Of a stretch of 6,373 nucleotides of DNA, positions 1 to 5,372 are shown piece by piece. How positions within the stretch are numbered: the first letter of the stretch is position 1; the number at the start of each line of letters is the position of its first letter. Origin of the DNA: Candidatus Fermentibacteraceae bacterium (GTDB taxonomy: Bacteria > Fermentibacterota > Fermentibacteria > Fermentibacterales > JCC-6); NCBI GenBank assembly GCA_021162285.1, contig JAGGYZ010000319.1:1-6373 (forward strand), given 5' to 3'. Both the position numbers and the translations under genes were made by a program. The notes under the pieces were generated by a model. It ran no database searches. It saw only the letters and a program-made list of their open reading frames with translations, and was not told where the DNA came from.

Positions 1-4
1 AAGC

Positions 5-11
5 AAAGGAG
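5..11 (+). promoter_or_regulatory. Ribosome binding site of the 17-451 gene
   Basis: AAAGGAG lies five bases before the ATG at 17. This is a near-ideal Shine-Dalgarno match and spacing, and it fixes the start of the first gene. Only four bases precede it, so no promoter or upstream gene can be judged. Confidence 0.75.
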
Positions 12-16
12 ATTGC

Positions 17-451
17 ATGGAAGATTTCCTGGATAACATGCGCAGCAGGGTTCTGCCTGACTGTTTTGATATAGCAGCTCTGGAATATCAGTTTGAGAAT
101 GAAGAAGAATTCTTCTCAACAGTGTCCGATTCAGACAGGTTTCTGAGCTTTATCAAGGAAAGGTGGGGTATCCCCTGCGCAGGGCACTACATTGATGTGT
201 TTAAAAGCGGGTTCCTTGGCAGTTATGCCTTCGCTCTGTGGTTCCTGGAGTTTGATGAAGACAACTGGTATTCCTTTGAAGCTGTGCAAGAGGAAACTCT
301 GAAATATCTCAACTCGAACATATCAGTCGCTGACAGAAGAGAACTGCGGCTCGTAAAAGGATCTATTATACCCCCGGACCTGGATCTGCCTGTAGTTGTG
401 GATTATGCTGACATGTCTGTTACTGTGTGGACAGGTGAACTCAACGACTGA
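17..451 (+). CDS. Acidic hypothetical protein, 144 aa
   Basis: I do not recognise a family. The frame is complete, from an ATG behind a strong AAAGGAG site to a TGA. The product has no signal peptide or clear membrane segment and is rich in Asp and Glu, for example a FENEEEFF run near residues 26-33 and EFDEDNWYSFE near 78-88, so a soluble cytoplasmic protein is likely. Aromatic residues cluster at about 68-88 (FLGSYAFALWFLEF), which looks like a buried hydrophobic core. The last 30 residues (IIPPDLDLPVVVDYADMSVTVW) alternate in a way that suggests beta strands. Two cysteines (C16, C54) are too few for an obvious metal site. Its stop is separated by a single base from the stop of the convergent thiolation-type gene, so it belongs to a different transcription unit, whose upstream part is outside the window. 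That it is a gene is well supported; its function is unknown. Confidence 0.8.
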   Translation: MEDFLDNMRSRVLPDCFDIAALEYQFENEEEFFSTVSDSDRFLSFIKERWGIPCAGHYIDVFKSGFLGSYAFALWFLEFDEDNWYSFEAVQEETLKYLNSNISVADRRELRLVKGSIIPPDLDLPVVVDYADMSVTVWTGELND

Positions 452-452
452 A

Positions 453-1424
453 TTACAGCGTAACCATGTATCTGCTACGATCCTCGGAACTGATTCTTTC
501 TGTGGTAAATGTCTGGTTCCCGCCTGATATTACAACTGCGGTTACAGGTCCGGTGGCTTTGGTGTAAGAAGCCATAATAGCCGTGAGAAGAGTTAGATTC
601 TCCGCAGTATTTTTACCTATCAGCACACCAAGAGGGCCTGGAATGCCCTGTATATCGAGCTGTATGCCTGTACCGGCTTCAAGCATCCTGTCATTCTCGT
701 CAGATGACCTTCCAACAAGACCAACGGCACCGTCAAGAACAAACATCCGGCCTGTTCTTATCATGCGGGCATTTTCTCCATTCAGAAGCCCGATATCCCT
801 GAGTACCCTCAATCTGTTTGCGTACCCCGGATCTGTAAGCAGGCATCCTCCGCCTGGAGAAGGAACACTGGAGAACCCGTAATCTTTTGCCATCTCAAGC
901 TGCCGTGAACGCCCTCTTCCGTTAAGATCCAGGAGTTTCTCTCTGTCCACAAGACCTTCCTGCTCCATGGGAGTAGGATCAAGAATTTTGGCAGAAAGGG
1001 GACGGAGCAGAATATCGTTTGTTGAAGAAATATTCCTCACCCTGTTAAGTGAACCTCTGTTCTGGCTCATGGGTCTCTGACCCACAACCTCCCCGGTGAA
1101 GATAAAGTCAAACCCTTCTGCCACTGCTATATCTTTCAACTTCCCAAACATTGCAGCATGGCAGTCAATACAGGGGTTCATGTTCTTTCCGAATCCGCTG
1201 GGCGGATCAAACAGCAGGTTTACAATATCAACGGTAAAGTCCACTTCACGCCAGGGAATGCCAAGAACAACTGCCGCCTGTTTCCCGGCTTCAGCATCAA
1301 AAAACGGGCTGTTGAATGTTATTGCTTCCACACGAATACCCTGATCCATCAGCACTCTGCATGCCAGCATACCGTCCAGCCCTCCGGATATTGCACCAAG
1401 AGCTCTGACTATCTCACCTGCCAT
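453..1424 (-). CDS. PP-loop tRNA thiolation protein (ThiI/MnmA-like) with NFACT-R-like C-terminus
   Basis: The 323-residue product resembles the short bacterial proteins annotated as ThiI- or MnmA-like tRNA thiouridine synthases. Such enzymes adenylate a tRNA uridine and exchange its oxygen for sulfur in the cytoplasm. An N-terminal PP-loop is visible at residues 13-19 (SGGLDGM), followed by NPCIDCH (C85, C88), TGEVVGQRPMSQ (110-121) and a GGGCLLTDP motif with C194. C88 or C85 together with C194 are candidate catalytic or metal-ligand cysteines. Residues from about 220 to the end (GPLGVLIG, AENLTLLTAIMASY, TAVVISGG) look like the NFACT-R RNA-binding domain known to be fused to such enzymes. 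The PP-loop is unusual: the last Ser of the normal SGGxDS is Gly18. The ATG at 1424 has GGAGA seven bases upstream, inside the end of the HAD gene, and the two frames overlap by 11 nt (ATGGCAGGTGA), so translational coupling is likely. The exact tRNA position modified cannot be told from sequence. Confidence 0.85.
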   Translation of the reverse strand: MAGEIVRALGAISGGLDGMLACRVLMDQGIRVEAITFNSPFFDAEAGKQAAVVLGIPWREVDFTVDIVNLLFDPPSGFGKNMNPCIDCHAAMFGKLKDIAVAEGFDFIFTGEVVGQRPMSQNRGSLNRVRNISSTNDILLRPLSAKILDPTPMEQEGLVDREKLLDLNGRGRSRQLEMAKDYGFSSVPSPGGGCLLTDPGYANRLRVLRDIGLLNGENARMIRTGRMFVLDGAVGLVGRSSDENDRMLEAGTGIQLDIQGIPGPLGVLIGKNTAENLTLLTAIMASYTKATGPVTAVVISGGNQTFTTERISSEDRSRYMVTL

Positions 1425-2061
1425 CGAGTATTCTCCAGTTGTTCTGAACTGCCAGTTTCCTGAGCTTCCTTACGGGATGTACTGCTATTGCAGACCCGCA
1501 CAGCCCCAGGATAAATCTGTCTCCCCACGAATCACCAAGAGCAAGAGCCTGAGAAGGCTCAAGCCCCAGCTGGCCCATCATAGCCATGGCCGGAGCAATC
1601 TTGGCTTTCCCGTAGGGACGCTGACCAATAAGATGGCCGGTGCATTTGCCGTTCTTTACCACAGGAATACTTCCGCGAAAGCTTTTAAAGCCCAGACCTC
1701 CTGCCACAGCCTGCACCAGTGGAGAAAGAGAAGCAGAGAGAATAAAAACCTCAGCACCTGCCTGTTTGTGTTCGTTGAGAACCTGAAGAACCTCTGGTCT
1801 GACCTTTTTCAGCAGATGAGGTGTGCAGTCTTCCACCTCATCGTGAAGAACATCCACAGGAAGACCGGCAAAGTATCCTCTGTTCCACCCTCTGCCTTCC
1901 TGCATTGTTCTGATTGGATGTCTTAGATAGTGGTACAGAAACCTGATCACAACAGCCCTCGATAGAACCTTTCTCCGAAAAAGGCCAAGAACGAACTCCA
2001 GCTCGCTTGAAACCGAGATAAGAGTTCCATCAAGGTCACAGATAACAACGCCTGGGGTCAA
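1414..2061 (-). CDS. HAD superfamily IB phosphatase (SerB-like)
   Basis: The 215-residue product has all four HAD motifs in order. Motif I is DLDGTL with nucleophile D9 and acid/base D11, motif II is LSAS around S109, motif III is K152 in YGKAKIAP, and motif IV is GDSWGD at 176-181. A helical insert between motifs I and II (about 20-85) fits the C1 cap of subfamily IB, as does the tail with HPVRKLRKLA and NNWRIL. Relatives hydrolyse phosphomonoesters such as phosphoserine or phospholipid head-group phosphates; the substrate here is unknown. The protein is probably cytoplasmic, since it has no signal peptide. The start is TTG at 2061, which overlaps the TGA of the upstream Tat-signal gene as TTGA. 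The motif I strand begins at residue 4, no better in-frame start is visible just upstream, and a GGAG lies roughly a dozen bases before the TTG. Coupled translation with both neighbours is likely. Confidence 0.88.
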   Translation of the reverse strand: MTPGVVICDLDGTLISVSSELEFVLGLFRRKVLSRAVVIRFLYHYLRHPIRTMQEGRGWNRGYFAGLPVDVLHDEVEDCTPHLLKKVRPEVLQVLNEHKQAGAEVFILSASLSPLVQAVAGGLGFKSFRGSIPVVKNGKCTGHLIGQRPYGKAKIAPAMAMMGQLGLEPSQALALGDSWGDRFILGLCGSAIAVHPVRKLRKLAVQNNWRILDGR

Positions 2062-2915
2062 ACGCGCACCAGTACTCCGCGGCCTGTGCCCGGGGTGTTG
2101 TCAAATGTTTCAAGCACATGAACAAGTATTCCAGGGAAAAGCCTGGGAAACTCTCCATGAAAAAAAGAATGTGCAAGGTTTGTGTACTCTACTATCCGGG
2201 TGGCGTACTCACCGCATGAGGTATCCTCCGGGTCTACAAGCTGGCCGATTCCCCTGACCTCGTAAGATTTGTTGTCGAGGAAGACAAGGCTGGTAACCGG
2301 TTCTTTCATCAGATTGATGAATGTGTGCGTTTCGAATGTAGGCGTGGAGTATAGCTCAAGGCTGATAAGTTTGGTCAGATCAAAATTTGCAGGATCAGAG
2401 TACATGTCTTTAAGAAAATCGATCTTTGCCGGCATGGGAGCATCTGAATTCTCCCGGAGGAAAGCAATCTTATCGGCAATGATCTCCCTGCGCGGACACA
2501 GGCCCATTCCTTTGAAGGCATTGTTTATGGAGAGAATACTGTCATTTCTTCTGGAACCCCTTGTAGCCATAGCAGCATTGTGCGGACCTGCAAGTGAAGG
2601 TGGCTCTCCCCCCTGGCCGGTCATCATTCCCATGATGTTGTCAAGAACATCTATTCTGGCGGAAAGATTCCACTCGAGAAACTCATCGGGCAGGTCAGAT
2701 GTGGAGTAGTCTCCCCAGACACCGTCAACCCTGGCCCTTACCATCCCCTGAGCTTCACCCGAAACATCTACGCAATCCTGAAGAAACAAACCGTTGCTCC
2801 ATAATTCAGCAGAACTCTGCTCCATTTCTCCGGCCACTGCCTTGCCGGCAATCGAAGAAAGCAGAAGCGCTCCTCCGGCCTTTCCGGCCTTCTCTAAAAA
2901 CTCTCTCCTGTCCAC
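2058..2915 (-). CDS. Tat-signal exported protein of unknown function, 285 aa
   Basis: The N-terminus MDRREFLEKAGKAGGALLLSSIAG reads as a twin-arginine signal: RR at residues 3-4, F6-L7 in the consensus places, a weakly hydrophobic core, and a possible AVA|GE cleavage site after residue 28. The mature protein would therefore be exported folded, perhaps with a cofactor. I do not recognise the mature part firmly. It has three cysteines (C48, C140, C234), a segment near 195-225 (ETHTFINLMKEPVTSLVFL then SYEVRGIGQLV), and a histidine-rich patch HSFFHGEFPRLF near 249-260. The 195-225 segment recalls pyridoxamine-phosphate-oxidase-like flavin-binding folds, but this is a weak impression. The GTG start at 2915 is fixed by AGGGAGGT placed just upstream. 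It is the first gene of the leftward operon, and its TGA overlaps the TTG of the HAD gene. A 9-bp tandem duplication lies in the signal peptide coding region. Confidence 0.85.
   Translation of the reverse strand: MDRREFLEKAGKAGGALLLSSIAGKAVAGEMEQSSAELWSNGLFLQDCVDVSGEAQGMVRARVDGVWGDYSTSDLPDEFLEWNLSARIDVLDNIMGMMTGQGGEPPSLAGPHNAAMATRGSRRNDSILSINNAFKGMGLCPRREIIADKIAFLRENSDAPMPAKIDFLKDMYSDPANFDLTKLISLELYSTPTFETHTFINLMKEPVTSLVFLDNKSYEVRGIGQLVDPEDTSCGEYATRIVEYTNLAHSFFHGEFPRLFPGILVHVLETFDNTPGTGRGVLVRV
2874..2891 (-). repeat. 9-bp perfect tandem duplication in signal peptide
   Basis: On the minus strand AAGGCCGGA occurs twice with no gap and encodes Lys-Ala-Gly Lys-Ala-Gly at residues 9-14 of the Tat-signal protein. 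It is in frame, so gain or loss of a unit would lengthen or shorten the border between the n-region and hydrophobic core without breaking the gene. Confidence 0.8.
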
Positions 2916-2919
2916 TGAA

Positions 2920-2927
2920 ACCTCCCT
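2920..2927 (-). promoter_or_regulatory. Ribosome binding site of the Tat-signal gene
   Basis: On the minus strand AGGGAGGT precedes the GTG at 2915, with five bases between GGAGG and the start. This is the strongest Shine-Dalgarno match in the window and decides in favour of GTG as the start. Confidence 0.8.
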
Positions 2928-2974
2928 GAAAATGAGACTAACGCAAAGGCACGGCAGATTGTTATTGTTACCAC

Positions 2975-2990
2975 TATTGTAAGAGCAATA
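2975..2990. repeat. Short inverted repeat in divergent promoter region
   Basis: TATTG, a six-base spacer (TAAGAG), then CAATA form a perfect 5-bp dyad. It overlaps the proposed rightward -10 area, so it could be an operator half-site pair, but such a short dyad can arise by chance in AT-rich DNA. Confidence 0.3.
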
Positions 2991-2995
2991 CTACC

Positions 2996-3004
2996 GGAGA
3001 GGAA
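2996..3004 (+). promoter_or_regulatory. Ribosome binding site of the greA fusion gene
   Basis: GGAGAGGAA ends six bases before the TTG at 3011. It supports TTG as the true start: there is no in-frame ATG or GTG close upstream, and the first in-frame ATG downstream is about 60 codons in. Confidence 0.65.
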
Positions 3005-3010
3005 AGTCTA

Positions 3011-5095
3011 TTGTCCAGACTCTATGAATTGGCGGAAAGTCGCAATTCCGATGCCTTTAAATCTGCATGGGAAAGTGCGCTTGACAAGGGAACACCTGTT
3101 GAGGAGCTGATTGAAGCCGTTACTGTCTTTCAAAACAGTGTTAAGGGAAATCTGCCCCTGCACCTGGCAGAGCTCGCCGCAGAGAGGATGGATTCTGAAA
3201 ACAGAGATGGTGTTTTAGAATTCGCCTCAGGTACGGCAGAACTGTTCGAACGCTCTTCCGTAATAGCAACAGTGCTGGTAGAAGCGCTGAGAGACAAATA
3301 CCTGATGTTTGAACCGCTGGAAATATTTATTACTGCAAGCGGAATACTGTCTGAAAAAAAGCCTCTGAAAGAATCCTGGAAAAAGCTGAAAAAACTGCTT
3401 CGATATCAGGAAGGCAACTTTGTTTATCACAGGGATTTTGGACCGGGCAGGGTGCTCCGGGTGTCCAGAAGCTCCTTCACTATTGATTTCCAAAGAGCAA
3501 GAAACCACGACATGACAGTTGAAGCGCTAATGGATTCAACACGCCCGGTGTCAGATGACTCTCTCTATGTTCTGAGGTGGAAAAACCCTGCAGAATTTTC
3601 CAGCCTCCTTCAGAACGGGGGGAACTCACTTCTTGAAAGATCATTCCGTGATCTGGCAACAGACAACTCACTCAAAGAGATAAACCTTCTCAAGCTTCTG
3701 GACGGTTCAGATTTCAAGCCGCGTCAGATGTGGAAAATACTGAAAGTTACAACTGTCAACTCTCCAGACTACATGGATATGGGAGACTCTATAATACCTG
3801 CAGACAGTTCTTCACTGCTCAATCAGGTCGAGGCTGTAATCGCACTTAAAAAACTTCCCATGTCCGAAAAAACCAGAATTGTAGCTTCCCTGTTAAAATC
3901 AGCCTCAAAAAAAGAAGAGAGCACCCTGGAACAGATCTTTGACCGGGTTGCAGCTCTGGAGGATATTGAAAAAGGGGCTGTTTTCGAACTTGCATGGCTC
4001 TGCTCCGGTAAAGGAAAGGCAGAGAACTTCCAGGACAAAACGATACAACTGCTGGAAACAAAGGCAGCAAGAGTACAGAGGAGTATAGAGGAGATTCACT
4101 CTGTCCCCTGTAAAAAACTCTACCTGAAACTGTATTTTGCCAGTTCTCCCGAGGAACATGAAATCTGGTCTCTTCTCGACAAGCTTCCAAGAACCATGAG
4201 GGAACCCGCAGCTGATCATGCCCATGAGTTCTACCCGGAACTCCATGAAAAGTACATTCTCGAGGCCCTGGATGACCCGGGAGAAACGGCACATTTCATG
4301 TGGGCGCTGGAACGATCAGCAAAAATGGAAAACTACATGGAACCGGGCAAAATAGTTTTCCTGGCTCTGAAGAATCTTAACTTTGCCAAATCTGAAATAC
4401 AGAGACGAATCTGTATGATTCTTATGAACAAACTCAGGCCGCAGCTTGAACAGCATATTTCACTGCTAGACACAAGAAGGCTGGAAACCCTGACAGACAA
4501 TCTGGAACAGAGTCTGGGCGCCCAGGAAACAGGGCTGGTCCTGCTGGCCAGACGGGAACTTTCAGGCAGACGCACCGGGGGCTTCACAAACATCAGAAAG
4601 TTCTGGGAAAGTGATTTCCTGTTCAACAGCCGCGAAGGAATTGCCAGAAGAATAGAAGAGATAGAAGACATCAGAACAGTACAGATACCGCTGGCAGCCA
4701 AAGCAATTGCCGAGGCAGCTTCCCATGGAGACCTGTCTGAAAATGCTGAATACACAGCGGCTCTTGAAAAACGGGACTTCCTGCTGGAGATGCTTAACAG
4801 ATACAGAAAACAGCTCAAGCTGATGAGGCCATATCCGGTGGGACAGATAAGCATCGATGTTGTAAACCCTGCAACCAGAGTGGTTATTGAATCAATGGGG
4901 GAAAATCCTGATATACGCACAGTGTTTGTGGTCGGGCTAATGGATGCAGACGCAGACAGAGGCTACATAAACTACAAAGCACCGCTGGGGGCGGCTCTGC
5001 TTGGACTTGCCAAAGGCGACACCGTACAGCTTCCCGGCAGCGTTGATTCTGACTGGCGGATAACAGAAATCTCTCTTATGGAAGAGAAGATCTGA
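3011..5095 (+). CDS. greA: Large GreA-type transcription elongation factor with N-terminal extension
   Basis: The last ~160 residues of this 694-residue protein match a complete GreA in length and order. A helical hairpin at about 534-612 carries SHGDLSENAEY at 571-581, and an FKBP-like C-terminal domain at about 614-691 carries NYKAPLGAALLGLAKGDTVQLP. The two acidic tip residues that position Mg2+ in the RNA polymerase active site (D41 and E44 of E. coli GreA) are present as D574 and E577, so it should be able to stimulate transcript cleavage in backtracked complexes. The first ~530 residues are extra. Residues 1-130 are mostly helical. Residues 132-180 (GNFVYHRDFGPGRVLRV) look like a small CarD/KOW-type barrel, which would suit RNA polymerase or nucleic-acid contact. 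The stretch from 180 to 530 is mostly helical and may be a repeat-like scaffold. Long GreA proteins of this kind are, to my recollection, known in spirochaetes. The TTG start follows GGAGAGGAA. It leads a rightward operon, with the zinc-ribbon-like gene four bases downstream. Confidence 0.9.
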   Translation: MSRLYELAESRNSDAFKSAWESALDKGTPVEELIEAVTVFQNSVKGNLPLHLAELAAERMDSENRDGVLEFASGTAELFERSSVIATVLVEALRDKYLMFEPLEIFITASGILSEKKPLKESWKKLKKLLRYQEGNFVYHRDFGPGRVLRVSRSSFTIDFQRARNHDMTVEALMDSTRPVSDDSLYVLRWKNPAEFSSLLQNGGNSLLERSFRDLATDNSLKEINLLKLLDGSDFKPRQMWKILKVTTVNSPDYMDMGDSIIPADSSSLLNQVEAVIALKKLPMSEKTRIVASLLKSASKKEESTLEQIFDRVAALEDIEKGAVFELAWLCSGKGKAENFQDKTIQLLETKAARVQRSIEEIHSVPCKKLYLKLYFASSPEEHEIWSLLDKLPRTMREPAADHAHEFYPELHEKYILEALDDPGETAHFMWALERSAKMENYMEPGKIVFLALKNLNFAKSEIQRRICMILMNKLRPQLEQHISLLDTRRLETLTDNLEQSLGAQETGLVLLARRELSGRRTGGFTNIRKFWESDFLFNSREGIARRIEEIEDIRTVQIPLAAKAIAEAASHGDLSENAEYTAALEKRDFLLEMLNRYRKQLKLMRPYPVGQISIDVVNPATRVVIESMGENPDIRTVFVVGLMDADADRGYINYKAPLGAALLGLAKGDTVQLPGSVDSDWRITEISLMEEKI

Positions 5096-5099
5096 CGCC

Positions 5100-5369
5100 A
5101 TGGATTGTATACTCTGCGGGGAACGCTGGCCGCAGAAAAATGTACCGTTCAGTGCAGTCTGCGAGAAGTGCCACTGCTGGCTTCACTCCTGTATCCAGTG
5201 CGAACTGTGGGATGCGGAGGCCCGGATGTGCAGATCCATGACAACCGATGCTGTTGCCGACAGGCAGGGAAAGAATTTCTGCGAAGAATGGAAACCAGCT
5301 GCCTCAGGCATAAAAACCGGCAATGCAGAGAAACACAGAGATAGTTTTGATTCTCTTTTCGGAAACTGA
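5100..5369 (+). CDS. Small cysteine-rich zinc-ribbon-like protein, 89 aa
   Basis: Nine cysteines occur in the first 61 residues. C3/C6 and C21/C24 form a CxxC-x14-CxxC pair typical of a treble-clef or zinc-ribbon. A second set, C31/C34, C44 and C61, gives CxxC-x9-C-x16-C, and C26 is left over. The second half (CIQCELWDAEARMCR, then DRQGKNFCEEW) and the C-terminal DSFDSLFGN recall a widespread family of uncharacterised small proteins with a C..C.fyd....C.e....d....nfC.ff pattern and a terminal LFG-like tail. I infer one or two structural zinc ions; no catalytic residues are evident and the role is unknown. The ATG at 5100 follows the greA stop by four bases and the next gene starts three bases after its TGA, so all three are probably co-transcribed. 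The ribosome site (GAAGAGAAGA inside the end of greA) is weak, which suggests translational coupling. Confidence 0.85.
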   Translation: MDCILCGERWPQKNVPFSAVCEKCHCWLHSCIQCELWDAEARMCRSMTTDAVADRQGKNFCEEWKPAASGIKTGNAEKHRDSFDSLFGN

Positions 5370-5372
5370 GCC

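Larger units (their letters stand above)
2916..3010. promoter_or_regulatory. Divergent promoter region
   Basis: This 95-bp gap separates the start of the leftward Tat-signal/HAD/thiolation operon from the start of the rightward greA operon, so it must carry promoters for both unless transcription enters from elsewhere. It is more AT-rich in its middle (about 2958-2993). A weak rightward candidate is TTGTTA (2965-2970), 16 bases, then AATACT (2987-2992). A leftward candidate is TTGCTC followed after 17 bases by ATAACA on the other strand. Both match consensus poorly and are guesses. The location is well supported; the exact boxes are not. Confidence 0.5.

Noticed and set aside
1477..1926. A 149-codon plus-strand open frame opposite the HAD gene
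   Set aside because: The minus strand carries all four HAD motifs, whereas this frame shows no motif and is a shadow.
2269..2709. A 146-codon plus-strand open frame opposite the Tat-signal gene
   Set aside because: It is antisense to a gene with a good start, ribosome site and signal peptide; the translation shows no recognisable pattern.
3846..4294. Two overlapping minus-strand open frames of 148 and 129 codons inside greA
   Set aside because: They overlap each other in different frames and are antisense to the real gene; their composition (many Cys, Phe, Ser, Pro) looks non-coding.
4333..4920. A 195-codon open frame on the minus strand inside greA
   Set aside because: It lies wholly antisense to a well-supported GreA domain, is serine/leucine/arginine-rich in the way shadow frames are, and has no convincing ribosome site or family motif.
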